NCBI GenBank assembly: GCA_000467715.1
Contig: AJFK01000620.1
Location: forward strand, 90,747 to 154,746
Source of the DNA: Hysterium pulicare CBS 123377
Taxonomy: Eukaryota > Ascomycota > Dothideomycetes > Hysteriales > Hysteriaceae
Reading direction: 5' to 3'
Length of the DNA: 64,000 bases
Shown here: piece after piece, positions 9,067 through 21,490 of the stretch
Layout of the letters: every line of letters begins with the position of its first letter
Numbering within the stretch: position 1 is the stretch's first letter
Program-made: the position numbers and the translations under genes
Notes under the pieces: model-generated
What the model was told of the DNA's origin: nothing
Databases searched by the model: none
The model's input: only the letters and a program-made list of their open reading frames with translations

Positions 9067-12000
9067 ATGTCGCGGCAGCCTGGGATGGAGAGATACCCTT
9101 CTCATCCGAAGAAGAAGATTTCGCTGCCTCGATTGAGGCGAGCTAACACTTCGCCGGTTGGCGAGTTTTATAATGACCCTCCTAATATCTCCCGGGAGTC
9201 CTTCGTACAAAAACTAACCAACCTAGGACGGCGCTCAAAGCCCAAGCCCGCAAGTATCTCAAAACCCGTCGTCCCACTCGACTCTCCATTGTGGACACAT
9301 CCAAGCCTTGCGACCGGCACGCCTTCAAACCCACACCCGAGTCCCGAGTACCTCACTACCCTTGAACCTCCAGGCCAACCTTCGCGTCTACACCAGCAGG
9401 GCAACTCCGATCCGATACCGTTTCCGAATTTCTCCCTCGTTTCGAACAGTCCTCTAACGCCTGGTTCGGCGACGCTTTCCACGTCGACTTTCACGTCGGC
9501 AGTGCCTAGCCCAGTTCACCCGTTGGAGGTACAAAACGAAGTGCTTAAAAAGCTTGTCATTAACCGCGAGTATCAATTGTCGAACAAGGACCTGCACATT
9601 GGAGTACAAGTGGTACAGCTTGAAGAGAAGGAAGCATTGATCGAAGAGAAGGAGGCAGAAATCGCTGCACGGGAGGCCCAGATTGCTGAACGCGACTCAA
9701 GGTTACAAGAAGCGCTTTTGGAGATACAGAACCTAAGAGTGCAGCTTCAAGCTAAGGCAATCGTGGAAAAACGGGATTCTGTGACTCAAGATCAGCTTTT
9801 GGAGCTACAACTGAGAGTGAAGGTAAAAGCCAAGGGCAACTTCAAGAATATGGAGAGTACACGCCTGCAACCACCCCCAGCTTTGGGCACCAAAGTTCGG
9901 GCGGTACAGCAAGCGAAAGAGATGGAGCTCTTAGTGGCTGAGAGGGCAAAGCGCAGCGGTGAAGAGCCACCACCATACGACTTTCTTGAACTCATTGGCA
10001 AGGGATCTTATGGCCGTGTCTTCAAAGGGTAAGTCGATGTTCTGTATACTTAGATTTTCCTAACCGCTGCTTCAGACTGAATCGAACGACCAAAGGACTG
10101 GTGGCCCTCAAGATCATAGACATCGACAAAGTTGACTATGAAGAAGGGACGAGGAAGAACCTTGAAGAGACCCTGAAAGAGATTAGCATTCTGCAGCAAT
10201 TGCGCGACAGCAAAGCTAGACCCTTCGTCAACTTGATCGAGGAAGCTAGGACAGTCCATAACGAGCTTTGGATTATCAGCGAGTACGCTAGTGGCGGGAG
10301 TGTCTATACCTTGATGAAACCGACAATGACTCTCGATGCTCCTGGGCTTGAGGAGAAGTACATAATACCGATCGCTCGAGAACTTGCCATGGGATTGCGT
10401 TTCATTCATGAAGCGGGGGTCCTTCACCGAGATCTCAAATGCAAGTCCCTTGGACTATCCAATTCAATAGAGTTCTTCTACTGACACAGCTGGATCTAGG
10501 CAATAACATCCTGATTGACGAGAATGGCAGAGTACAGCTTTGCGACTTTGGCGTGTCCGGAGTCCTCGAACCTGAAAATGCAAAACGGTCCACCATTGTC
10601 GGCACACCTTATTGGATGGCCCCAGAACTACAGAAAGAATGGGTGAAAGATGCCGATCCAAACAGCAGGTTTCGCCCTAAAGAGATCCTATACGGCTCCG
10701 AAGTGGATATCTGGGCGTATGGATGTACGATCTTCGAAATGGCTTCTGGGTTCCCGCCGTTTCACACTTCAAAACCACTCGATTTACCTGATACAGGGAT
10801 TCCTCATCTAGAAGGAAAACGATTTTCGCCCGGGCTACAAGACCTTGTCTCATTCGTTTTCGAGGGCAGACCTGAAGATCGACCCACAGCGGAACAGATT
10901 GTCGAGCACCTCTACCTTGCAGACACAGCGCAATCATACCCCACGGGTATGCTGGTCGAACTAGTCGAACGCTATTTTCGATGGGAACAAGGCGGCGGAG
11001 CACGTGCTTCACTCTTTAATCCTTATGGTGCCCAAGCACCCGATCCACTGGCTCCAGAAATCGAGGACGAAGACGATGAATGGACATTTAGCACAACAGA
11101 CGAGTTCGAGAAACACTTGAGCTACATTGATCCATTCAGTGATAATGGTGCAGCAAGTGGGCAAAATTTCGGCATCAGTGCACCGCCTCCCGATGATGAG
11201 GACCGATTTGCCAAGCTCCAGCAGAGTATCAAGGAAGAGCAAATCCGCCGTGGGAAGAAGAAGCTTGATCGCCTGTTTGATCCGAACTCAACACCCTATC
11301 GATATAGTGGATCGGGACCTGAGCGACCTCCGTCCGATCTTATTCTGCGTGACTTCAATCCTGGTGCTCCCAACCGTGAGACCGTCATTGACTTGGATTT
11401 CGCGGCACCTACTACTGTTGACATACCTAGCATCGACCTTGGTGAGGTGCCTACTCTGAAAGCCAACCGTATGAATCGGATTTTGCGCGAGTTGGAGGAA
11501 GAAGAGGAAGAGGAAGAGAGGGATAAGTTTAACCAAGATCAGTTGACTAGACGGGCCACTAGAGACTGGAAGTTTCCAGCAATGCAGCCCGAGAAGTCAA
11601 ATCGCCGAACAGTCGAGTGGACTTTCCAGACCGCTATGGCAGAAGCGAGCTACGAACCTCTTCCTGATGAACCGTCAGGCTCACTTCGACGATCAACCAA
11701 AGAACTCACGGTCCCAATGATGACTGCACCTCTCGAAGATAATCGGCGTACTCGCGATTTCGTGTTCCCACCCAGGGAATTAACAGAAGGCCAGGGTAGT
11801 AGCTTCTCGGATCAAGGCCTAGGCTATCAAACTACTGGACCTGCTTTAGGACCCAGCTTCCGACCAACTCTTCGTCACGTCGCAACGGAACCTCTGGGGG
11901 CCTTTGGCGACTTCTACCAGACGAACTCTGCACCAGAGTCTCCTCTCCGTACCTCAATGATCGACCTAGACATGGCAAACATCGATGACTTCCGCCCATC

Positions 12001-12913
12001 TACCGCCGACTCTGCGACAAACTCCGCTTACACCGCCGGAACAGAGTTCACGAACGGCAATCCCTTCGACCTCGAAGATCAAGTACATCTTTCTGAAACC
12101 AATAACCGCGCTTCGTACCATATGAAATCTCAATCTGAGCCCAATCACCATGTACCAGGCCTGCTGACGCCACACGACAATGACCCCGAGCATGGCTACG
12201 CAATTGACCATGGCGGCCTACCCCATCCAAACCATCATGCACGTGGCGTATCTTCGGTCTCGCAGATGCAACCTTCAAAGCCTCTGCCCAATAACGTCGG
12301 ATACACACGTCAGCGAGTGCAGCAACCTGCTTGGGATGGCTGGAATCAAGCGAGCGCATACGATACAGACCAGAGTCCGACATCTGTTTCAGCTTCCATG
12401 TCAGCCGACGATGAAGACGTCGACGATCTCTGGGACGCCTTTGAGAAACGTAGCTTTCGTCGTAACCAGTACCGCAACAGCAGACGCACCGGCTCCCAAG
12501 ACGAAGATCTCTCTTCCAGCATCGCTAGCCTCCGCTCCGATACCGACGACTACGGCGACAACAGCACCTATCTCGACGGCTTCGAACAGTCTAACATCAC
12601 ATCGTCCGCTCCTCCGCGCGCAGGCATACGAGCCCCCTCTGGACCGAACGGCCGTCCTATCATCGATTTCCCTATCCCCCGTGGCCCTGATCCAGAGGCT
12701 TTAGTCTGGGACGCCGAACCAGAGGTTATGGAAGGAGCTATTTTGAAGAGCACGCGCGATTTCATGCATGGATTGAGGATCACGCGAGAGGTTCTAAAGG
12801 GGCTGAAAGTCGATGTGGGAGGTGGACCGAGCCTGAACGGGAGTGTTGCTGGGGAGGGGATTGAGGAGAGGGATTTCGATGGCGGTTCCACCGTCAGAGT
12901 TAACGAGAGGTAA
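9067..12913 (+). CDS. STE20/GCK-type serine/threonine protein kinase
   Basis: Three exons, 9067-10028, 10076-10440 and 10500-12913, encode 1246 residues. Residues ~1-150 are Pro/Ser-rich and basic, ~155-265 form a Glu/Leu coiled coil, and the kinase domain spans ~303-580. It has the GKGSYGRV glycine loop, VALK lysine, HRDLK catalytic loop, DFG, and GTPYWMAPE typical of STE20-group kinases. After the kinase comes EWTFSTTDEF, which recalls the W-x-F-x-T segment of GCK-III kinases, then a ~600-residue acidic disordered tail. Intron 2 begins with GC rather than GT and splits the catalytic loop. The last codon overlaps a GTAAGA, so a further short exon cannot be excluded. Likely a morphogenesis or septation kinase (inference); the upstream ATG at 8845 is less likely. 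Confidence 0.85.
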
Positions 12914-13673
12914 GAATTTTTCTTTGTGCTTTCTACGGCGTTGCTTTATTGGGGGAGGGGAGGAGGGATCATGTTGCTGGGGTTCTGGGCTGGGGTGTGT
13001 GGGAAAAGGAGTTTAGGTTTCATGATGTGTTTGGGACGATACCAGGATCCAGGTCTAGGTGTTTTGGGAGGAGCTTTGTTTGTTCCACTCTGGTTAGGAC
13101 GTTGGGGGTGTGGTGGGGAGGATGGGATGGGTGGGATGAATGTTGCTGGGTTGTCTGTGGAGAGAAATTATAAAAATGAAAAGTCTAATTATCTGGAATT
13201 AGGATTGTGTCTTAATGCTATACGTGAGACCGTGTTCTGACTTCAACTGCTGAGCCTGCTGTATACCGAGATGGGTTGAGCTATGGGAGACGAGGATAAA
13301 GCCGTATACAGCATTGAGCAGGATAGTAGTAAAGGCCTTACCTATAACCTATTATGAGGTATATAAGAAATTACATTAGTTATTCACCTTACTTAGGCTA
13401 TATAAAGTTGAAGCTTGTTGATCTTAAATGCTATTTCTATTCGATTAACTCAAAGTACCTATATACTCAAGCTAATACAAGAAGAACGCTTGCCCACCAA
13501 AATACCAAGGATAAACACCGAAGCTATGCCTTTGAAAAGTTTCGCTCACTTTTTGGTTTCATGAATACATGACACGGCCCTCCAAATCATCAACAAGAGG
13601 GCTGATCCACACACATAATCGTAAGAAAGAGAACTGTGATTGCTCGCATATGCGCAAAAGCAGTTGCTTAGCT
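12914..13673. other. convergent intergenic region
   Basis: 0.76 kb between the convergent kinase and RRN3 genes. G-rich just after the kinase (12945-13170), then AT-rich (13320-13480). No coding signal recognised. Confidence 0.4.
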
Positions 13674-15755
13674 TCAGCCACTTATATCCGTGCTCGTATC
13701 CTCCTCCAACTCCTCATCCTCTTCATCCTCAGATTCTGCATCTGAGTCCGCGTCCGAGCCGCTCTCGGTTTCTTCTTCGTCGTCGTCGTCATCCTCCCCG
13801 CCGCCCCTCACACCATCAAGCCCCGGAATACCCTTCCATTCGAGATAGTCACCCTTCAACCACCTCTTACTCCTAGGCAGATGGTACGGATCAAAGGGAA
13901 AATAAGCGTCCAACTGAAACGCATCCTCGCCCTTCTTCATCGTCAGAGCCGTCTCTCGAGCCGCCACACCGTCCATATATGAAGCGCTTGCCAGGGCGCG
14001 AGAAAGCCTCACACGCTTGTTGGTTTCGAGAAGCGGAAAGACGTACATGAAGCGTACGTGATGCGCAATACGGGCGAACTGTGCGACGATGGTGGGAGAA
14101 CATATCCGGAGGGGGTTGAGTTTGGAGTAAATGTTTCGGCGGAACGTCTCTTGAATACCGTGCACCCAAAAAGGTTCATCCTGTTCGAAGATGATATCGT
14201 CGGTGGCCGGTTCGTCGTCGTTGGTTAGGATGAGATCGCGCCATCGGAAGCAGAAGCAGTAGAGGAGAGCTTGTGCAATGGCATAGTAAGTACCATAGCG
14301 TCGGAGATCAGGGCCTTTGCAGGTGGGCTCGTAACTGGCGCGGAGATTGTTTAGGTGATGGCAGAGGAGGTCGAAGACGTCGCGGACAGTTGCGGAGGAG
14401 ACATGCGCCCCACGAGCGATGAATGAGGCGAGGTATGCGGCCGCTGCTACACGGAGGACTGGTGGACGCTGAGGGTCAAAGGCCAGATGCGAACATGCGC
14501 CGGCGAAGCGCTCAATGAGAGCGGGGTTGCACTGGCCGAAGTGGAAGAGAAGAAACTGGGTGTGGCGGGAGTGATAGGTGGGCAGGATTATGTTTGCGAA
14601 GTGAGAAAGGAGGCTCTCCAAAATCTCATCCATCTCGTCCAGATCTCCTCGGACGAAGATCGGAGTGTAGTATTCGAATAGGAGATCCATGATAGCATCC
14701 ATCTTCAGAACGGACTCTTTCACTTCTTTCAGGCGCTGGTCTTCTTCGGGCAGACTCTCCTCGCTAGAGATAGATTCGTTGTCACTTGGAATATCGTCAT
14801 CGATTTCGCCCCCCTCGCTGACTTCCTTATCTGCCTGAACTAGAAGATCCTCGATATCGTCATCCAGTTCCTCCACGTCCACTTGGATTTGCACGTCCAG
14901 TTTGACTAACTTGTCTGTAATCAGCGCGAGGACTTCACCTTTAATTTCCAAACAGTATTCCGTGAGTTTGAGGAGGTTCTTGATGTATTGAACGTGAGCT
15001 TTCGTAGAGTCTGTCGAGAATGGGAAGGTGGATGGTAGAATTGGTGCGAGATGGGTACTCAGCATGGGAATATGCTTGAGGAGGAATCGGATACATTCGT
15101 GTACTCGAGACTGGAGAGTCGGCCGTCGGACAGCGGGGTCATCTTCCTGATGGAGGTTTGGTGACGGTACTGATATAGTGAGCAAATGGTTATTCATGGA
15201 TAATCGGTCAGACTCACGCTCTATGAACATATTCACAAGCATTTGGAGAACTGAACTTGTATATCCTGGCTGAACAGATAACAAATTTCGCAATAGATAT
15301 TTGTATGACTGAAAAAACTGCTCGTTACGCGCGACCCAGTGGCAATCAATGGTCGCGTGCACGAGGCTGGAGCATTTGTGGTCGAGGAGGATGACATGTT
15401 GGCTGAGTACGTTGACGTATTTTACAAGAAGGCTGGTAAGCGGAGCGTCGGAGGAGGTAGGTTTGATGGTGAGGAGGTTCTTCAACTGGTTGTAGCCGGC
15501 ATGGTCACCTGCAACGTGCTTTTCTAACGCGCGTTTGACTTCTTCTCGAACAAGATCGTGGCTCTTTTCAGTCCAGTCCGGTAGTATGCGAATGTCGACA
15601 TCGGGGTCGAAAGTGACACGAGGGCGTTTGATTTGACTCGACAACGTTTGGTCTGAGTAGAAACCAGAGTCGGAGTGCTTCCGTTTGAGGCTGCCGCCTA
15701 TACTCGGTGCGATAACGCCAGAAGTCGCTCGTTCCGAAGAAGCGAGAGAAACCAT
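13674..15755 (-). CDS. rrn3: RNA polymerase I-specific transcription initiation factor RRN3 (TIF-IA)
   Basis: The frame is open for 693 codons, but 15217-15170 has all marks of a 48-nt intron in phase (GTGAGT..CTCAC..CAG); removing it gives 677 residues. The HEAT-like RRN3 fold is recognisable from conserved blocks: YIKNLLKLTEYCLEIKGEVL, ITDKLVKLDVQIQVD, FHFGQCNPALIERFAG and RVAAAAYLASFIARGAHV. An acidic loop (residues ~295-330) follows the VDVEELDDDIE segment, and the protein ends in a ~40-residue Asp/Glu/Ser tail, both usual in this family. Role: bridges RNA polymerase I to core factor at the rDNA promoter in the nucleolus. An N-terminal basic KRKHSDSG stretch may be a nuclear signal. Strong identification. 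Confidence 0.92.
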   Translation of the reverse strand: MVSLASSERATSGVIAPSIGGSLKRKHSDSGFYSDQTLSSQIKRPRVTFDPDVDIRILPDWTEKSHDLVREEVKRALEKHVAGDHAGYNQLKNLLTIKPTSSDAPLTSLLVKYVNVLSQHVILLDHKCSSLVHATIDCHWVARNEQFFQSYKYLLRNLLSVQPGYTSSVLQMLVNMFIERESDRLSMNNHLLTISVPSPNLHQEDDPAVRRPTLQSRVHECIRFLLKHIPMLSTHLAPILPSTFPFSTDSTKAHVQYIKNLLKLTEYCLEIKGEVLALITDKLVKLDVQIQVDVEELDDDIEDLLVQADKEVSEGGEIDDDIPSDNESISSEESLPEEDQRLKEVKESVLKMDAIMDLLFEYYTPIFVRGDLDEMDEILESLLSHFANIILPTYHSRHTQFLLFHFGQCNPALIERFAGACSHLAFDPQRPPVLRVAAAAYLASFIARGAHVSSATVRDVFDLLCHHLNNLRASYEPTCKGPDLRRYGTYYAIAQALLYCFCFRWRDLILTNDDEPATDDIIFEQDEPFWVHGIQETFRRNIYSKLNPLRICSPTIVAQFARIAHHVRFMYVFPLLETNKRVRLSRALASASYMDGVAARETALTMKKGEDAFQLDAYFPFDPYHLPRSKRWLKGDYLEWKGIPGLDGVRGGGEDDDDDEEETESGSDADSDAESEDEEDEELEEDTSTDISG

Positions 15756-16252
15756 TGCGTTGGAAGTTCAACGGGCGTTCATAATTACATTTTAGGCCTG
15801 AAATGTGTACAAAGAATGGGCGACAAATGTTCGTTACGGTGTTGCGATGTTCGAGGTGGTCGGGAAGTTCTGTGTGGGCGAAGTTTTGCTCACGATGCAG
15901 CCGAGCCGAGAATAGTGCCAAGACTGCACGGACCATATCAAATAGACTTTCAGTGAATCAGAGCATCAGCATGGAGAATAGTAGAAGCAGCATTTAGGTG
16001 GTGTAAAACTGTTCACTGGGTATCTGTCTTATCTAGTTTTTCGCATGGATGAGCTCTTTCAGCAGGAGGTCACCACTAATTGATATGGAACCTTTTGCTC
16101 AATTCCCTTCGTCTTCGGCCTTTAGCATTGGTCTTGAGCGAAACCACATGCTGCCAAAGGTTCCATCCCTGAGAAACCGTCTTGCGGTTTAATAGGCCTC
16201 CATTAGTCCATGCTGGTTATTGGGATAGCTTGGGGCATTCCGTGGTCAGCCT
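15756..16252. other. intergenic region
   Basis: Upstream of RRN3 and downstream of the cyclophilin gene, both minus strand. Open frames overlapping the RRN3 start are shadows. Nothing else seen. Confidence 0.4.
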
Positions 16253-17303
16253 TCACATTTCGCCACACTGGGCAATGGCCACGTCTTGAATTGGTCGTTC
16301 GCCGGCATTCGTCCGCGTGTGCTCAACTTTCGACACGACGTCCATACCCTCAGTGACTTGTCCAAATACGACATGCTTGCCATTTAAGTATTGGCAGGGG
16401 ACTGTGGTGATGAAGAATTGACAGCCATTGGTATTGGGCCCGCTATTCTAGCATGGAATCAGTAAATGAATATACGCTTACATGACACACCCTAGGCAAT
16501 ATGCGAAGACTGTCACTGAGATCTTGTCATAGCAGATAGAAAGGCTTACTTACAGCCATGGCAAGAAGACCGGGTCTGTCCAATTTAAGGTTGAAGTTCT
16601 CGTCTGCGAACTTATCTGTACCGTAGATGGTCTTCGATCCTGTACCATCACCCTTGATGAAGTCACCGCCTTGAATCATGAATTCTTTGATCTGCCGTGA
16701 CAATCAGTATTCTAGAAGAGTCAAATGCATTTTCGATGTCGCCATGTTGAGCACAGAGTTACAAGAAGAGTGAGTCCGGCATGCTCTGGAATTTGAAATA
16801 CTGGTTTAGAGAAGTAATAGAGGGAGCAGCAGAGCGAGTGCGGAGACTGTCGTGTATGATGCTTTCAAAATCGGAATTGATAAAAAATGTGTATAATACT
16901 CACCACCCGATGAAACTTGCAGCCCTTGTAGCCAATAGGTCGTCCTTGAGGATTCTTGGTTTCCCCTGTGCAGAACTGGCGAAAATTCTCGGCCGTCTTA
17001 GGAACGACGTTTTTGAATAATTCCATTTTTATTCTTCCGAGCTTCTCCCCTACATGCGATGCGTGTTAGCATGACGTCTCCCGTACTCCAATAATAGACC
17101 ACGCGTATATAACGCATTAACATTATAGCCGGATTTGGAAGGGTGTGTTTGAACGTGACCATGTTCTTGTGTTCAGATGTTTAGTTGGAAATATATGAAG
17201 CTGACGATAAGGAATAGCGTGAACACAGAGGATAGATGATTGGCGTACCTCCAAGGGTAATATCGAAGAACACGATTGGATTGGCGTCGGTGGTGTCGGC
17301 CAT
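16253..17303 (-). CDS. cyp3: peptidyl-prolyl cis-trans isomerase H (cyclophilin)
   Basis: Assembled from four exons: 17303-17249, 17049-16904, 16691-16554 and 16447-16253, giving 177 residues, the same length as human PPIH. Introns of 199, 212 and 106 nt are long for this window and all have GT..AG with matching phase (1, 0, 0). The cyclophilin core is complete: [43 protein letters not shown] (catalytic Arg in FHRV), [23 protein letters not shown] and the terminal AQCGEM. Family knowledge: this type associates with U4/U6 snRNP proteins of the spliceosome and catalyses prolyl isomerisation. No long ORF marks it, because every exon is short. Divergent from the RING gene at 18636. Confidence 0.93.
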
Positions 17304-18635
17304 GGCTGGTGGACTACGTGGGATCCCCACCGGACTGGAAAGGCAGGTTTTGTGGTCAGAATGCTGGCGTGAATTCAATGCGAGCGGAGTCGCTGAATGG
17401 CTCCTGCAGATGGTTTATGCTGAATTGCCTCCTGGCTGCAGGTGGAGGGTGTTTTCGTCGAGCGTGATGGTGGTTGCAGCGGGGGCGTCTAAGGCTGCTT
17501 CGTCACTTGGCAGGGCGTGCCACTGAATTCCTCTGACAGGATCAGCACAGGACCATTGGTGGTGGATGAAAGCGACACAGCACCGAGCAATTGCATTAGG
17601 GTCGCCGTCACGATGATCGATGGCATGAGGAAAGCTTGATTCAATGACCATCACTGCAGAGAGGTCCAAGATAGCGAGGGTCAAACGATTCAGTTCTCTT
17701 CGCATTGCTCAGGCCGTTCGCGACCCGGGCGGACGCTGACTGGTGGCGATAGGCTGGCCAAGTTCCAACCCTGCTGCACCTGAGACGTCAGGTTTGGTGT
17801 GGGGGAGCGTAGCGTGCTGTGTGCGTTGTGGTGTCTCCTGCCTCGAACCCGCTGTCCGCGCCTGCAAATCTCCTGCACCTGGGTAGAAGGTCGCTGAAGT
17901 GAGCGACTCCCTCACATCAACTCGACAACACAGCAATTACAATCATCGTTCGCCATTCCTTGTTCACTTCCACTCTCTCCAACACAGCCGGGGAGACAGC
18001 AATCTACACGACCGATTCGCATCCTGTCGCACGTCGCTGGGCTTAGCGGCTGGCCTAGCGCAACTCCCTTCCCTTTGTTCTCAACCTTGGATCCAAGCGA
18101 CCCTCTCGTTCACCACCCAAGACCCGTGAAGCAGCGTGTGCCCAAAATCCATTCACTCGGGGAATGGACAAGGCTATTGTGCTTGTTATTCTTCCATAAT
18201 TTGCGATTCTTCGCTCTTCCTACCTCAATCATCGTGCTCCCACCACCTCGACCGCCTTCCTCAGATTCCTCAGCTGCTTGCCACCTCTCTGGACTCTTGC
18301 CGTCATCCATTCATCCTCATTGCCAACCAACCACAGTCCGCCTGCAATATAGGGAGATTGATTCACCCGGCCCCAGCACAACAAGACACCACATCTGCGT
18401 CGATTCTTCGCTGGCCGCTTTTACTTCGACCCTCCTGCTTCCACGGTTTCGGGTCTGACAAAGAACCCAGACTGAGTCCGCTCTCGTTACCTCCGTGACC
18501 TATTTTCGTCCTCCCGGTCCTATACACCTTCACCTTCCTGTACATACTTCGAATTTCACCTTGCGACGTCCGATAGTTCGCCTGCGATCCTCTGGTTCGT
18601 CTATTGCGTGAACGCATGGACTGCTTCAAGCCATA
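17304..18635. other. divergent promoter / long 5' leader
   Basis: 1.3 kb between the divergent cyclophilin and RING genes. The 3' half (about 18100-18620) is pyrimidine-rich on the plus strand, as is common for filamentous-fungal 5' UTRs. Short ORFs on both strands look accidental. Confidence 0.4.
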
Positions 18636-20035
18636 ATGTCTTCATCAACAACCTCGTCGACCGCACCTCAACAGACCAGCAATGGCAATTCAGGTAGCGG
18701 TCCAACGAGCTCGCCATTACTGTTTTTCGTTGCTCTTGGGTTTGGTGTAGTCTTCACCAACCTATGGTACGTTTGCAACGAGCCTCGAAGGTTCATGTTC
18801 GCTTTTTCGCTAACCAGTTTGGATTCAGGATTATCGTCGGTGTCAAGTACTGCTTTCGATATAATCAACGGAATCGAGCTGCCAGAGCTGCCGCTGATGG
18901 CGAACCCATCGATCTCACCGCCATGCCGCGGCCCCATCGCCGGAGGAGGGAAAAGAAATTGATGTCGATGGATGAGGTCAACGAACGCTTCCCGCTCACG
19001 AAATACAAAACGTGGAAGGCTACACGAGAACATGAAGGTCTCCCTGCTGCGGGTGGAATCAACACGGCACCACCGAGTAGAGCTGCGAGTGTGAAAGATG
19101 TTGAAGGCATCGTTGGAGCATCTGGTGGTACCCGGGGATCCACCGATACTGCTAGACCTACAACCGCTCTGTCCGTTGCTCGGGAAGACCTTGCCGCTGC
19201 TACTTCATCGACGCCCCAACCGCCCAGTCCTCCTATCGAAGCCTCGACTGCGCGCGAGGCTATCAACGAGAAAAATGAGGAAAAGGAAAATGAAAAGCCC
19301 ATTGAAGCGGAAAAAGTCCAAACTCCACCAAGTGCTTCGGCTGAGTCGGGCAAAGACCGTGCTGTAACAGAACATCACGAGGATGGTGATGAGTCTGATG
19401 AGGACGACCCCATTCGCACTGCCACCGCTCCCGAACTGCTTGCAGAACCAGGTGATACTTGTGCAATTTGTCTGGACACTTTGGAGGATGACGATGATGT
19501 GCGAGGGTTGACATGTGGCCATGCGTTTCATGCTAGCTGTGTCGACCCATGGCTGACAAGTCGTCGTGCATGCTGTCCTCTTTGCAAGGCCGACTACTAC
19601 ATTCCCAAGCCTCGTCCGGAAGGCGAGAACGGTGATCCCACATCTCCTGGTGGTCGTCGCTCTGCTGGTATGAGCAGTCTCCGATTGCCGACATCGCCGC
19701 CGGCTACTTGGGCAGGTGGTCGAGGGGGGAATCCCTTCTCTCGATCGCGCGTAATCTTTGTTGCCAATCCTAGGCACAGCAACGACCCACAGTATGGAAT
19801 TCAGGGCGTGTTGACTCGACCCAATCGCCGAGACCGTACTGTGCCACAGAGGCCTGCCGCCCCTGCTCGGGACAATCCGAGTTGGCGTACTAGACTTCAT
19901 TTCGCCAGGACTGCCTCACGACCATCGATGCCGAACATCTTCTCGAGGAATCGCAGGAACGAAACGCCTGAAAACAATGCAGATTCTTCCTCTACGCAAC
20001 CTACACCAGCTCAACTGGAATCCGGAACTAGGTAG
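18636..20035 (+). CDS. membrane-anchored RING-H2 E3 ubiquitin ligase-like protein
   Basis: Two exons, 18636-18766 and 18829-20035, around a 62-nt intron (GTACGT..GCTAAC..CAG), give 445 residues. Exon 1 encodes a Ser/Thr-rich lumenal N-terminus and most of a single transmembrane helix (residues ~27-52), completed across the splice; a basic juxtamembrane stretch (HRRRREKK) follows. The RING-H2 near residues 270-312 reads CAICLD, CGHAFHASC and CPLC. Flanks are acidic and disordered, and the C-terminal ~130 residues are Arg/Pro/Ser-rich. Family knowledge: single-pass RING-H2 proteins act as endomembrane E3 ligases. The ATG at 18764 would lose the membrane anchor, so the spliced start is preferred. 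Confidence 0.85.
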
Positions 20036-20709
20036 TCTTTCCTTAGATCAATTCAGTCTGGCCTATTCTGGTCATCTTTCTGAGCCGATAAAACTCCTTG
20101 CTCGAAAACTTTTCTTTATCTTTGCCACGTTGGCAAACCACTTATACCTGTTCATGTCCATGTTTTTCACGAATCGTCCTTGGCTGTAGCGTCACAATTG
20201 AGCGCTTTTCTTTTTCTATCGGCGTCTACCTGGCTAGTATTTGCCCGGTTTTTATCACACTTGGCGTTGAACGTGGACTATGGAATTCCAACCGGCCTTG
20301 CTTTCTGATTAATCCGGTGTTTTCGATAGCATTCTTGTTAGCGATCCAGGTCTAACATCAGTGCTTCCCTCTCTCCTCCCTTTACTCATTTAGCTGTATC
20401 ATATACTTGATTAGGCTTTTTATGAGATGGCGTGGCTTCGTAGGGAAAAGCGAGGATGCATAGGTGGGAAAGTCGACGAGAGCGAGGTTATGCCGCCTTA
20501 TGTGTATGTATGTATGTGGCGTATATAACAAACAAATTTCTGTTTATTCCCCACACGTGCAAATACTTCTCAATGTTGATATTGCTGCACAATGCCCGTC
20601 AATGAGTCGTAATGTGGTACCTTTTAGAAATAGAATCGGCTACCCGCCGGGCCCACTTCGCAAGATTGAATTATCATACCCAATGATCACTCACTCATCT
20701 CGGACATCC
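20036..20709. other. intergenic region
   Basis: 3' flank of the membrane RING gene and of the broken GNAT gene. A short TATG microsatellite occurs at about 20503-20517. No gene seen. Confidence 0.4.
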
Positions 20710-21490
20710 TCAACATACCGCGTCATAGACTGAATATATAGCTTCCGCTTCATCACTGTCAACGTATTGCTCAAACTCCTGGAAGCCCATCGATTCAAAC
20801 CAGCCTAAGACCATTGAATCGCACACCAACCACACATCTCTCGAATCCATTCTCTTTAGCTTCTGCCAACGTACTCTCAACTATCAACCTCTCAATCGCT
20901 GTGCCGATTTCCCTCTCTGGCGAGAAGTATAAGTTTTCCAATTTACAATACTTGATGTTAGGATCCGAATCGCAAGAGAAAGGCCGTACGCAACAGACGC
21001 CAACAAACTCTTCCTCGAGTAGAGGCTTCGGGATGTCATGCATGGGAACCCAACGCCCATCAACGGAAATAGCGCTTCTGCCCCGTGTCACTGGCCCTTC
21101 TATCCACTTCGACTCGTCCATCCTTTCCAGACCGTTGCGGAACCAGAACATGGTTTCGTCTCCGTCGGCTAGGATGTGGGCGGCCAGGAGGATCACACCA
21201 GCCTCATTTTCTGCGTATTTCCCTAAATCAACCTCAATTTCTTCATCATTCTCTGACATCTTTTCCGAGGAAGAAGATTCTCCGTACTCCTGGATGAATC
21301 TCTTCACTACTTCCAAATCATCTGGTCCCGAGGCAGGCCGGACTGTATAGTGGCTTTGGCCGCGGGCACAGATAACGGGAAGACAGCGTAAAGCGTTTAT
21401 CCACGGATTTGGCTTTCCATATTCGCTGTTATCGCCCGTCAGGTATTCGCATTCCCGACCTGGAACCAGCGCTGCGGGAGAGGAGATTCG
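20710..21490 (-). pseudogene. GNAT-family N-acetyltransferase, frameshifted
   Basis: An open frame (to 20795) runs from a GNAT-like beginning, HYTVRPASGPDDLEVVKRF near 21350, through RLIVESTLAEAKENGFERC. It then terminates, while the next frame continues with a typical GNAT ending, WLVCDSMVLGWFESMGFQEF, to a stop at 20710. The break lies at about 20831-20836 and equals one extra base. No splice pair repairs it without losing conserved helix residues. At the 5' end the frame has no ATG between its upstream stop near 21490 and the domain, so the start is also missing or in an unseen exon. Either a decayed gene or a sequencing error plus an unrecognised first exon. GNAT enzymes transfer acetyl from acetyl-CoA; substrate unknown. 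Confidence 0.6.

Noticed and set aside
12900-12920. Kinase stop codon overlapping a GTAAGA donor, possible extra exon
   Set aside because: No branch site, acceptor and conserved continuation were found within usual intron length, so the stop is kept.
19205-19900. 231-codon open frame antisense to the membrane RING gene
   Set aside because: It lies opposite a clearly coding exon with an intact RING-H2, has no recognisable domain, and is explained by codon bias of the sense strand.
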